NCBI GenBank assembly: GCA_015056575.1
Contig: SVGA01000007.1
Span: 62,001-126,000 of the forward strand
DNA: 64,000 nt
From: Butyrivibrio sp.
GTDB taxonomy: Bacteria; Bacillota; Clostridia; Lachnospirales; Lachnospiraceae
Reading direction: 5' to 3'
Shown: piece after piece, positions 36,394 through 44,292 of the stretch
Layout: each line of letters opens with the position of its first letter
How positions within the stretch are numbered: position 1 is the first letter of the stretch
Notes under the pieces: generated by a model
Databases searched by the model: none
What the model was told of the DNA's origin: nothing
The model's input: only the letters and a program-made list of their open reading frames with translations
Program-made: the position numbers and the translations under genes

Positions 36394-37755
36394 ATGAAGA
36401 CAGAGTACAAGGATAGGAACTTTATCACCATATTCACAAAGGGAGACATTTTTTCCAAGCTGTCATACATTTTCTGCGGCGCAGCCAATGTGCGTAACGG
36501 ACAGATAATAAAGGGATTTCTTTTCTTCCTTCTTGAGATAGCTTATATCGCATTTATGATCTTTAAGGGTGGTCATCTTTTACACGATCTGACAACCCTG
36601 GGAGAAAACACACAGGGCATGGCTTTCAATGAAGCTCTGGGCATCTATGAGATGCAGCAGGGAGACAACTCCATGCTGATACTTTTATACGGCGTTGTAG
36701 CTGTTGTTATTTCAGCTGCCTTTGCTGCAGTATGGCTGTTTTCAATCTTTTCCGGAGAGAACGCCAGAAGGAACAAAGCAGCAGGCAAGCATGTCAACAA
36801 CTTTATCCAGGACGTAGTAAGCCTTACAAATGAGAATATTCGTTTTCTGCTTCTTGCAGTTCCGGTAGCAGGACTTTCAATATTTACGGTAATGCCTCTT
36901 ATCTACATGATCCTTATGGCATTTACCAACTATGATTCGGAGCATCAGCCTCCGGGAAATCTTTTCGACTGGGTAGGAGTCAAGAATTTTAATACGCTCT
37001 TTTCAGCCAGCGACAGATTATCGGCTACATTCTGGCCGGTACTGGGATGGACACTTATCTGGGGCTTTTTGGCAACCTTCACCTGTTATTTCGGCGGAAT
37101 GATCCTTGCAATGATCATTAACTCCAAGGGAATCAAGTTTAAGAAATTCTGGAGAACCATTTTCGTGTTCACCATGGCGGTTCCTTCATTCATTTCCCTT
37201 AGAGTTGTGGCAACCATGCTGGGAGAGAGAGGTATCTTCAATGTGCTTCTTCAGCAGTGGGGCTTCACCGCTTCATCGCTTCCTTTCCTTACCAATGCCA
37301 CCTGGGCAAGAGCCAGCGTAGTTATCGTTAACTTCTGGATCGGTGTTCCCGTAACAATGCTTATGGTAAGCGGAATTTTGATGAACATCCCCGGTGAACT
37401 TTACGAGAGTGCCAAGATTGACGGCGCAGGACCCATAACCATGTTCAGGAAGATCACCTTCCCTTACATGTGGTTTGTAACAACACCTTATATCATTTCA
37501 AACCTTATCGGTAACTTTAATAACTTTAACCCCATATTCTTCCTTACAGGAGGAGAGCCTCATACACTTAACTACTACAAGGGCGCCGGCAAAACTGACC
37601 TTCTTGTAACCTGGCTCTATAAACTTACAAAGGACAGCAACGATTACAACCTGGCAGCTACCATCGGTATCATCATATTTGTGATCTCTGCTATCTTCAC
37701 TCTGATCTCGTTCTCAAGATCTAATGCACTCAAGAATGAGGAGGGCTTCCAGTAA
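36394..37755 (+). CDS. malF: MalF-type maltodextrin ABC permease (locus 2)
   Basis: A 453-residue permease that is collinear with the locus 1 MalF: an N-terminal membrane part (RNGQIIKGFLFFLLEIAYIAFMIF), a soluble loop, then a core of about six helices with the EAA loop GELYESAKIDGAGPITMF near 334-351 and the tail SNALKNEEGFQ. The start is the ATG at 36394, eight bases behind GGAG at 36382-36385; the upstream in-frame ATG at 36370 lies in the terminator tail. Its stop overlaps the next start (TAATG). No ATPase is encoded here either. Confidence 0.92.
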   Translation: MKTEYKDRNFITIFTKGDIFSKLSYIFCGAANVRNGQIIKGFLFFLLEIAYIAFMIFKGGHLLHDLTTLGENTQGMAFNEALGIYEMQQGDNSMLILLYGVVAVVISAAFAAVWLFSIFSGENARRNKAAGKHVNNFIQDVVSLTNENIRFLLLAVPVAGLSIFTVMPLIYMILMAFTNYDSEHQPPGNLFDWVGVKNFNTLFSASDRLSATFWPVLGWTLIWGFLATFTCYFGGMILAMIINSKGIKFKKFWRTIFVFTMAVPSFISLRVVATMLGERGIFNVLLQQWGFTASSLPFLTNATWARASVVIVNFWIGVPVTMLMVSGILMNIPGELYESAKIDGAGPITMFRKITFPYMWFVTTPYIISNLIGNFNNFNPIFFLTGGEPHTLNYYKGAGKTDLLVTWLYKLTKDSNDYNLAATIGIIIFVISAIFTLISFSRSNALKNEEGFQ

Positions 37756-39017
37756 TGAGAAAAACAGTTATAGGACTTAATCTTTCATACTTTAACAGAG
37801 CGGCTATCGGAGTCATTCTTGGCTTTATAAGTCTTTTCCTTCCCTACATTTCAAGGGATGGAGAAAGAAGCTCAATGGTATCCACAGCTCTTTCGCTGAT
37901 GGGCGCGCAGGGCGGATCAAAGATCACTTTCTTTGTATATTGTGCAGTGCTCCTTACTGCAGTTTCATTTGTGCTGGGAGTTGTTAACTTCTTTAAGACA
38001 ACAGTTGCGGGAGTAAAGGTTTGGCAGTGCGTACAGGCATTTGCAACAGCATTCTGGACCTTCCTTCTTTTTGCCAGCAAGAATATTCTCGAGGGTGCAG
38101 GACTCCAGACTTCTTTCCTTAACAAATATCTTGGTATTGGATTCTGGATCGGACTTGCAGCTGCATACTTCGGGCTTTTCTTTATCATGAAGGTAACTCA
38201 GACAAATCCGGGGTACATTGCCCTCACAATACTGGGAGTAATATGGCTTTTTCCCATTTTATGGATATTGCTCACCGCTCTTAGAGCTGAGCAGGGATAT
38301 TATGTAGGTTACTTTTTCCCTAAAGGGCTCACATTCCAAAACTTCATAAACCTGTTCAGCAATAAGAGCGTCCTTCCGTTTGGAAGATGGTGGATGAACA
38401 CCTTTATCGTGGCAAGTTTCATCTGCGTTATCAATACTCTGATCGTGCTTATGACTTCCTTCGTTCTTAGCCGTACAAGGTTCAAGGGCAGGAAGGGCTT
38501 CATGAACATTCTGATGATCATCGGTATGTTCCCCGGCTTCATGTCCCTTATCGCGGTTTACAATATTTTGAAAGGCCTCGGACTTAACCAGTCTCTTATG
38601 GCTCTTATCGTGGTAAGTGCAGCAGGTGCCGCCATGGGATACCATGTCAGCAAGGGATTCTTTGATACTATTCCCAAGGCTGTGGATGAGGCAGCAATCA
38701 TTGACGGAGCTTCAAGACTTCAGATCTTTACAAGGATCACACTGCCTCTGTCAAAATCAATCATTGTTTATACAGCTCTCGGAAGCTTCCTGGGTGCATG
38801 GTCTGACTATATTTTCCCCAGCATGCTCTTTGGAGACAAACAGAGTTCTTATACAGCAGCGGTAGGTCTGTACTGGCTTACTGACTTCAGAAGAATTGAC
38901 ACCTATTACACACAGTTTGCTGCAGGTGCGGTGGTAGTTGCACTGCCTATCGTTATCCTCTTCATCTGGCTTCAGAGATTCTATGTGGAAGGTCTGTCAG
39001 GATCGGTTAAGGGATGA
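37755..39017 (+). CDS. malG: MalG-type permease with extra N-terminal membrane domain (locus 2)
   Basis: A 420-residue permease whose last 285 residues match MalG: the EAA loop PKAVDEAAIIDGASRLQIF near 309-327 and the tail FYVEGLSGSVKG. The first 135-140 residues are an addition absent from the 287-residue locus 1 protein. They hold four likely helices (IGVILGFISLFLPYI, FFVYCAVLLTAVSFVLGVV, VQAFATAFWTFLLFAS, IGFWIGLAAAYFGLFFI). The frame is unbroken, so it looks like a true fusion. The start codon overlaps the malF stop, and the stop overlaps the next gene. The function of the extra domain is unknown. Confidence 0.9.
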   Translation: MRKTVIGLNLSYFNRAAIGVILGFISLFLPYISRDGERSSMVSTALSLMGAQGGSKITFFVYCAVLLTAVSFVLGVVNFFKTTVAGVKVWQCVQAFATAFWTFLLFASKNILEGAGLQTSFLNKYLGIGFWIGLAAAYFGLFFIMKVTQTNPGYIALTILGVIWLFPILWILLTALRAEQGYYVGYFFPKGLTFQNFINLFSNKSVLPFGRWWMNTFIVASFICVINTLIVLMTSFVLSRTRFKGRKGFMNILMIIGMFPGFMSLIAVYNILKGLGLNQSLMALIVVSAAGAAMGYHVSKGFFDTIPKAVDEAAIIDGASRLQIFTRITLPLSKSIIVYTALGSFLGAWSDYIFPSMLFGDKQSSYTAAVGLYWLTDFRRIDTYYTQFAAGAVVVALPIVILFIWLQRFYVEGLSGSVKG

Positions 39018-39019
39018 TG

Positions 39020-40864
39020 ATGAACAACTTTCTTGATAGTGTTTACAGTGACGGAACAAGGGGATTCGTAAGCAATCCCCTTCCCAAACTTAAAAGTACG
39101 GTTACGGTAAGACTTCGTTTTGCCGAAGATGCTCCCGTGGTGGATGTTCTTCTTCGTCAGATGGTAAACGGAGCCGAGAACCATATACCCATGAGCTATG
39201 TCTTTTCCCGGGGAGGGCTTGCATATTATGAAGCTGAGATTTTCATTAACGAGCCCAGGGTAAGCTATCTCTTTGAGATAACCACCAAAGACAATTACTA
39301 TTTCTACAATCAGGAGGGAATATCAACCTGCATTCCGGATTATCGCCACGACTTTGTGATCCTGGCGGATCATCCGCAGCCCGACTGGGTGAAGGGAGCG
39401 GTTTTTTACCAGATATTCCCGGAGAGGTTCTGCAACGGGGATCCTTCCAATGATGTAGTTACCGGCGAGTATGAATACCATGGCAGAGGCCCTGTTAAGA
39501 TCGATGATTGGAACGGACAGCCACTTCCTCCGGAAAAAGGCGCCGGCATGGATTTCTTTGGCGGAGATCTTGACGGAATAATTGAAAAGATACCCTATCT
39601 TAAGGAGCTTGGTGTTACGGCTCTTTATTTAAATCCTATCTTTTCGGCTTATTCAAATCATAAGTATGACTGCATAGACTATTTTCACGTGGATGAGCAC
39701 TTTGGCGGAGACGAAGCACTGGCAAGGCTCTCGAAGGCTCTTCATGAAAACGGTCTTAAGCTGGTCCTTGATATATCAATAAATCACACGGGAATTGCCC
39801 ACCACTGGGTAAAGGAAGACAAACCCTATTATTTCAAAAAAGCCGACGGCTCACTTATGGGCTGGGCAGGCTTTTCGTCGCTGCCCGTTCTGGATTACAG
39901 GAACGAGGAGCTTAGACGAATCATCTACAAGGATGATGATTCGGTACTTAAGAAATGGTTAAAGCCCCCTTACAATATTGACGGCTGGCGCTTTGACGTT
40001 GCCGATGTGTTTGCGAGAAATGATGATGTTCAGCTGGCCGATGAGGTGTGGAGAGAAGTCTGCGACTCAATAAGACAGGTCAAAAAAGACGCCATCATTA
40101 TCGGAGAGCATTGGGGAGACTGCGCGGAGTACCTTCAGGGAGATCTTTGGAATACTCCCATGAACTATTACGGATATGGACGTATCCTACGCCAGTTTGT
40201 GGGGCTTCCCGAACTGTTCCTTATGAGGAACGAGGCTTTTAACAAGGTAAACTATATGATGACGGCAAAAGACGTAGTGAAAAGATGTGACTCTCACTAC
40301 AGCGCTATACCCCAGGTCATCGCGGACTGTCAGATGAATCTTTTTGACAGTCATGACGTTGCAAGGGTTCATAATTATGAAAACATAACTTTCGAAAAGT
40401 GGAAGATAATGGCTGTTTCCCAGCTTCTATGGACCGGTATTCCCTGCATATACTACGGGGATGAGGTTGCCATAGACGGGTACACGGAGCATGACTCGGG
40501 CTTCAGATTCCCCATGCCCTGGGGTGAAAGATCCGAAAGAGGCAAAAAACACTTTGAAGTTTACAGGAAGGTTACGGATCTTAGAAGGAGTACAGCAGCA
40601 TTCTCAGAGGGCGGAAGAAAGGTACTTTTTGCGGACGGAAGAGTACTTGTCATCGCAAGATTCATGGAGGATGAAATGTACGTCGGTGTCATCTCCATGG
40701 AAGAGGACGATAGGCAGATCGAAGTGCCTCTTAAAAACATCGGAGCGGAAAAGAACCTTTGCGATACCGATGAGTTCGGGGACAGAATATACGCTGACAA
40801 GGCAGATGGCGGCATCCAGCTTAAGGTGCCGGGATATGCATCTTACATTTTTAGGGTGGTGTGA
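39020..40864 (+). CDS. cytoplasmic GH13 neopullulanase/cyclomaltodextrinase-type enzyme
   Basis: A 614-residue GH13 enzyme without signal peptide. An N-terminal CBM34-like beta domain (about 1-115) precedes the barrel, which begins AVFYQIFPERFCNGDPSNDV. Catalytic regions are DGWRFDVAD (nucleophile D near 325), IIGEHWGD (acid/base E near 361) and LFDSHDVAR near 442-450. This arrangement is typical of cyclomaltodextrinase, neopullulanase or maltogenic amylase, which act on imported dextrins. Three ATGs in a row occur at 39014, 39017 and 39020; the last is chosen because AAGGG at 39009-39013 is six bases from it. It overlaps or abuts the malG stop and is translationally coupled. Confidence 0.91.
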   Translation: MNNFLDSVYSDGTRGFVSNPLPKLKSTVTVRLRFAEDAPVVDVLLRQMVNGAENHIPMSYVFSRGGLAYYEAEIFINEPRVSYLFEITTKDNYYFYNQEGISTCIPDYRHDFVILADHPQPDWVKGAVFYQIFPERFCNGDPSNDVVTGEYEYHGRGPVKIDDWNGQPLPPEKGAGMDFFGGDLDGIIEKIPYLKELGVTALYLNPIFSAYSNHKYDCIDYFHVDEHFGGDEALARLSKALHENGLKLVLDISINHTGIAHHWVKEDKPYYFKKADGSLMGWAGFSSLPVLDYRNEELRRIIYKDDDSVLKKWLKPPYNIDGWRFDVADVFARNDDVQLADEVWREVCDSIRQVKKDAIIIGEHWGDCAEYLQGDLWNTPMNYYGYGRILRQFVGLPELFLMRNEAFNKVNYMMTAKDVVKRCDSHYSAIPQVIADCQMNLFDSHDVARVHNYENITFEKWKIMAVSQLLWTGIPCIYYGDEVAIDGYTEHDSGFRFPMPWGERSERGKKHFEVYRKVTDLRRSTAAFSEGGRKVLFADGRVLVIARFMEDEMYVGVISMEEDDRQIEVPLKNIGAEKNLCDTDEFGDRIYADKADGGIQLKVPGYASYIFRVV

Positions 40865-40929
40865 TTATTCAAGGATGTGCGATTATTAAATATACAGAAC
40901 GGTCTGCGTTCTGGGATCGGGGAGAAAAG

Positions 40930-43278
40930 ATGGTTACAGGAGAAAACTACAGGATAACCGTGTTGACGGACAGGCTTATCAGGTTGGAGTACAGGGAAGA
41001 TAATGCTTTTGAGGACAGGATGTCAAAGACAGTCGTAAACAGGTCTTTTCCCAAGGTGCCCTATGAGGAGAGAAGAGCAGGTAATGGAATTGAGATTGAG
41101 ACGAAATCTCTTTTGCTGAAATATGATGAAAAGCCCTTCTCCACACTGGGGCTTTCCATTGAACTTAAGAGCGAAGGGACTGTATGGCATTACAGCATCA
41201 CCTACGGAAACACCGACGGTAACCTTATGGGAACCGCAAGAACACTGGATGGGTGCGATGGCGGACTGTTCCTTGAAGAGGGAATCTTTGGCCGGAAGGG
41301 GTTTGCGGTTCTTAACGACAGCGACAGCCCTGTAGTTGTGTCAGGCGCAGAAGATGGCCCCGCAAATTACAGCTATGAAAACAGAAAAGGCGAGGGTCTC
41401 GATATCTATTTCTTTGGATATGGTAAGGACTTCTTCGGAGGACTTAAGGATTTTTATACCCTCTGCGGCAAGACTCCCATGATTCCGAGATACGCTCTGG
41501 GAAACTGGTGGAGCAGATACTACAGATATACCGAAGAATCTTATAAAGAGGTTGTAGATAAGTTTGAGGAGCTTCAGATCCCTCTGTCCGTTGCGGTTAT
41601 TGACATGGACTGGCATCTTACGGAGGTTGATCCCAAGTACGGAAGCGGCTGGACAGGATATACCTGGAACAGTGAGCTGTTCCCGGATTATAAGAGATTC
41701 CTTAAGATGCTTCACGAAAGAAAGCTTGCCACAACATTAAACCTTCATCCCGCAGACGGAATCCGCGGCTTTGAGTGCATGTACAAGGAGATGGCGGGGA
41801 GAGTTGGAATTGATCCTGAAACAGAGGAGCCTGTTGAATTTGATCTTGCGGATCCTGTGTTCAGAAAGGCCTATTTCGATGTGGTAATGAACCCCTACGA
41901 AGAGGACGGAGTCGATTTCTGGTGGATCGACTGGCAGCAGGGCACAGGCCGGGGCAAGGACGATGTTGACCCGCTGTTTCTTCTTAACCACTACCACTAT
42001 CATGACCAGGAAAAGAGAAATCGAAGACCCATGATCTTCTCAAGATATGCAGGTCCCGGAAGCCACAGATATCCCGTGGGATTCTCCGGAGATACGGTCA
42101 TGACCTGGAAGAGTCTTGATTTCCAGCCCTACTTTACCAGCACCTCCAGCAATATCGGATACGGTTTCTGGAGTCATGATATCGGCGGCCATATGATGGG
42201 CGACAAGAACAACGAAAGACTCATCAGATGGATACAGTTCGGAGTATTTTCTCCCATAATGAGACTTCACTCCAGCAGCAGCTCTTTCCTTAATAAGGAA
42301 CCATGGGTAATGGAAGAGCCCTATAAAGGCCTGATGACAAAGTACATGAGACTCCGTCATCAGCTGATCCCTTACCTTTACACAGAGAGCAGAAGAGCCA
42401 ATGAGGATGACAGGCCCCTTATAAGACCTGCCTATTATCTGCTCCCCGATGACGAGAGAGCCTACAGAGTAAGAAATGAATATGGCTTTGGAGAGGAGCT
42501 TCTGGTTGGAGCCATCACAAAGCCCATGGATGATGAGCTTAAGATGTCAGCTGTAAACATGATTCTACCCGAGGGCAGATGGTTTGATATCTTCTCCGGC
42601 CGCATCTATAAGGGCGGAACCATGAGAAAGTTCTACAGACGCCTCGATGACATCCCTGTACTTATGGGAGAGGGCGGAGTAGTTCCCATGTCTCTTGAAG
42701 ACAGGAAGAACGGCACCGACAATCCGGGAAGCCTTCGCCTTTACGTTGGCTTTGGCAAGGACGGCTCCTATGAGATGTACGAGGATGACAGCATAACCAT
42801 GGAATACCTTAATGGAAGCTTTGCAAAGACCATGTACAGAGCATCCTGCGATGGTGATGGCGTAACGATAGAGATTGAGGCTGCAAAGGGCGACCTTAAT
42901 CTTATCCCCGGGAAAAGAGACTACGAGATCTGCATCCTGGGTGCGGAAGCAGCCGGCAGTGACAAGCCTGTGGTTTCCGGCGATTGCAGCGAGATTAGCG
43001 TTGATGATGCAAGAAAGATGATCACCCTGAAGGTCTCAGGGGTTGAACCTTCGGAAGGCGCTAAGGTTACCGTTACAGGTCTTCGCCCTGCCATCAACGA
43101 CCACAAGAAGCAGGTATTTGATATCCTCGACTATGCATGGATCGATATCATCACCAAGGACAGAGTGGGCGGTGCGCTAAACCGCCTTGATGATGAGGAA
43201 TTTCTTGAGTGGCTTGGAGAGGCAGATCTTTCCGAGATCCTCAAGGACGCTATCAGAGAAGTTTACTGCGACGTATGA
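40930..43278 (+). CDS. GH31 alpha-glucosidase
   Basis: A 782-residue cytoplasmic family 31 glycoside hydrolase that would release glucose from the ends of imported maltodextrins or isomaltose-type branches. The N-terminal beta-sandwich is followed by the barrel with VAVIDMDWHL, the nucleophile region DFWWIDWQQG (D near 332), FSRYAGPGSHRYPVGFSGDT with the likely acid/base D near 387, and HDIGGHM, then DUF5110-type C-terminal domains. About 64 residues from 719 on form a helical tail (DHKKQVFDILDYAWIDIITK...) that I do not associate with GH31. The start is the ATG at 40930 behind GGGGAG; the GTG at 40861 overlapping the previous stop has no site. It is the last gene of the locus before the terminator at 43487-43528. 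Confidence 0.9.
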   Translation: MVTGENYRITVLTDRLIRLEYREDNAFEDRMSKTVVNRSFPKVPYEERRAGNGIEIETKSLLLKYDEKPFSTLGLSIELKSEGTVWHYSITYGNTDGNLMGTARTLDGCDGGLFLEEGIFGRKGFAVLNDSDSPVVVSGAEDGPANYSYENRKGEGLDIYFFGYGKDFFGGLKDFYTLCGKTPMIPRYALGNWWSRYYRYTEESYKEVVDKFEELQIPLSVAVIDMDWHLTEVDPKYGSGWTGYTWNSELFPDYKRFLKMLHERKLATTLNLHPADGIRGFECMYKEMAGRVGIDPETEEPVEFDLADPVFRKAYFDVVMNPYEEDGVDFWWIDWQQGTGRGKDDVDPLFLLNHYHYHDQEKRNRRPMIFSRYAGPGSHRYPVGFSGDTVMTWKSLDFQPYFTSTSSNIGYGFWSHDIGGHMMGDKNNERLIRWIQFGVFSPIMRLHSSSSSFLNKEPWVMEEPYKGLMTKYMRLRHQLIPYLYTESRRANEDDRPLIRPAYYLLPDDERAYRVRNEYGFGEELLVGAITKPMDDELKMSAVNMILPEGRWFDIFSGRIYKGGTMRKFYRRLDDIPVLMGEGGVVPMSLEDRKNGTDNPGSLRLYVGFGKDGSYEMYEDDSITMEYLNGSFAKTMYRASCDGDGVTIEIEAAKGDLNLIPGKRDYEICILGAEAAGSDKPVVSGDCSEISVDDARKMITLKVSGVEPSEGAKVTVTGLRPAINDHKKQVFDILDYAWIDIITKDRVGGALNRLDDEEFLEWLGEADLSEILKDAIREVYCDV

Positions 43279-43299
43279 TAGCGGCAGTAAGAGGGATTG

Positions 43300-43441
43300 C
43301 ATGGTTAATGATTATTACATAGTTAATGATAATCTCATAGTTAAGGATGATCTCATAGTTAAGGATGATCTCATAGTTAATGATGATTACATAGTTAATG
43401 ATGATCTCATAGTAAGGATGAACGCATGGTCATGATGATTT
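43300..43441 (+). repeat. 18-bp tandem repeat, 8 units
   Basis: Six consecutive 18-bp units with consensus CATAGTTAATGATGATCT run from 43300 to 43407 (starts 43300, 43318, 43336, 43354, 43372, 43390), two of them identical. Two shorter 17-bp, more diverged units follow (43408-43424, 43425-43441), and a fading copy follows at 43442. There are no spacers, so it is not CRISPR. Only one frame is open through the 18-bp units. Confidence 0.92.
43301..43435 (+). CDS. possible 44-residue hexapeptide-repeat peptide
   Basis: The 18-bp repeats encode, in one frame, M followed by six copies of V(N/K)D(D/N/Y)(L/Y)I and the tail VRMNAWS. GAGGG at 43291-43295 stands five bases before the ATG, a usable ribosome site. 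The peptide would alternate acidic and beta-branched hydrophobic residues and resembles no family that I know. It lies 22 bp behind the GH31 stop and upstream of the locus terminator, so it would be transcribed. It may equally be a chance frame in a satellite. Not firmly supported as a gene. Confidence 0.3.
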   Translation: MVNDYYIVNDNLIVKDDLIVKDDLIVNDDYIVNDDLIVRMNAWS

Positions 43442-43486
43442 CATAGTCATAATTATACATAATAATCTGTGAGTATATGTACGTGT

Positions 43487-43528
43487 GCCTTATGGTAAGT
43501 CAAAAGGAGGCTTGCCATAAGGCTTTTT
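43487..43528 (+). terminator. terminator of alpha-glucan locus 2
   Basis: A 13-bp stem, 43487-43499 with 43511-43523, has a single G-T wobble. The 11-base loop contains AAAAGGAGG, and TTTTT follows at 43524-43528. A strong intrinsic terminator. Confidence 0.92.
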
Positions 43529-43629
43529 ATTTATACGGGGATTCTGTAAAGGATACTTAAAGTAGAGCGAACTCATGCTATGCATTATACATATTTCTTT
43601 TTTGAGGCGACGCTTATGTTATTGGAGAC

Positions 43630-43883
43630 TTACTGTAAGATTAGGCTCTTTCAATTTTGTACAGTAATCTTGTTACGGCTCAAAAACTGATTTCTTTTTT
43701 TGAACCGTAATTTATTTGCGTTTTTACGGCATAGATTCTATTTTCGTTTTTATGCAGTAAGAGATACAGGAAAAATGGCTTGCCTTAGAAGCTTTTTTAC
43801 TGTACAGATTGCAATTTAAAAATCCTACAGTAATGTTTTTTAGGCCTTACGGCACAGTTTGGAATATTGATTTCGTGCCGTAA
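43630..43883. repeat. array of five TTAC...GTAA inverted repeats
   Basis: Five inverted repeats of 37-38 bp follow one another: 43630-43667, 43673-43710, 43724-43760, 43797-43833 and 43847-43883. Each begins TTAC and ends GTAA. Stems are TTACTGTA/TACAGTAA (first and fourth), TTACGGCTCAAAAA with its near complement (second), TTACGGCATA/TATGCAGTAA (third) and TTACGGCAC/GTGCCGTAA (fifth). Inner stem bases differ among copies but mostly in pairs, which suggests that the structure is conserved. Loops are AT-rich and each contains GATT. The family is unknown to me. Confidence 0.85.
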
Positions 43884-44016
43884 TACACCCCAAAAATCCC
43901 CCCCAAAATACCTCCAAAAATATCCCCAAAAATACACCCCCAAAATACCCCTCATAACAACCTTCGTCATACCTCCGTAATCCCTCTCATAATACACCCC
44001 CTAATACACCCCCGTA
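43884..44016. repeat. degenerate C-rich minisatellite with G-quadruplex potential on the minus strand
   Basis: About eleven units of 10-14 bp of the type AAAATACACCCC follow the inverted repeats. On the minus strand this gives runs of 4-7 G (plus one GGAGG) separated by 7-9 bases, which is suitable for G-quadruplex formation. The strong C/A composition differs sharply from the surrounding genes. The open minus-strand frame through it (43797-43997) looks accidental. Confidence 0.7.
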
Positions 44017-44054
44017 ATAATACAAGTATATGCCGTTGACGGGAGGCGTGGTTG

Positions 44055-44207
44055 ATGCATGGCTTGCTTAAGGCTCCTTTGCCGTCATGTGATTTTATCA
44101 CGAAGGTGGCAGAAATTTTGCGTGGTAATAATGGCGCGAGAGCGGAGAGTGTTGTTAGAAAAATAGCCCGGTGTTATACTTTTCCTAAGCAGAAGCCCCC
44201 GGTATAG
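44055..44207 (+). CDS. possible 50-residue peptide upstream of fmt
   Basis: An ATG at 44055 stands eight bases behind GGGAGG (44041-44046) and opens a frame of 50 codons (MHGLLKAPLP... to ...FPKQKPPV) that ends with TAG at 44205-44207. The middle part (FITKVAEILRGNNGA, ESVVRKIARCY) could form a basic amphipathic helix. The frame overlaps the fmt promoter and I see no good promoter for it. I do not recognise it; it may be a decayed or chance frame. Confidence 0.25.
   Translation: MHGLLKAPLPSCDFITKVAEILRGNNGARAESVVRKIARCYTFPKQKPPV
44152..44180 (+). promoter_or_regulatory. promoter of the fmt-rsgA housekeeping operon
   Basis: TTGTTA (44152-44157), 17 bp, TATACT (44175-44180), with the extended -10 dinucleotide TG at 44172-44173. 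Transcription would start near 44187, giving a leader of about 106 bases that carries GC-rich complementary segments AAGCCCC (44193-44199) and GGGGCTT (44228-44234). Confidence 0.75.
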
Positions 44208-44292
44208 TTTTTATCATTAAGAGCCCCGGGGCTTATGAGAACAGAATAAAAAATGACAAGATGCATTATTTACAGGAAAGAGAGATCACAGA

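Larger units (their letters stand above)
43279..44292. other. 1-kb region without a confident gene between GH31 and fmt
   Basis: This is the only gap over 300 bases. In order it holds an 18-bp tandem repeat (43300-43441), a strong terminator (43487-43528), five inverted repeats (43630-43883), a degenerate C-rich tract (43884-44016), a possible 50-codon frame (44055-44207) and the fmt promoter with a GC-rich leader (44152-44234). About 100 bases at 43529-43629 show nothing I can name. It marks the right edge of the alpha-glucan locus inserted in the def-fmt region. Confidence 0.8.

Noticed and set aside
43300..43441. Possible CRISPR array
   Set aside because: The 18-bp units are contiguous with no spacers and no cas genes are nearby.
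43630..43883. Integron attC sites or retron/DGR element
   Set aside because: The core sites of attC (RYYYAAC/GTTRRRY) are not seen, and no integrase or reverse transcriptase gene is in the window.
43797..43997. Minus-strand frame of 66 codons with Gly/Phe/Trp-rich repeats
   Set aside because: It follows the degenerate C-rich tract and one inverted repeat. The start is inside the repeats and no promoter is visible.
31167..44292. Prophage or transposon origin of the inserted locus
   Set aside because: No integrase, transposase, terminal repeats or phage genes are seen at either edge. Only the repeat-rich right edge is unusual.
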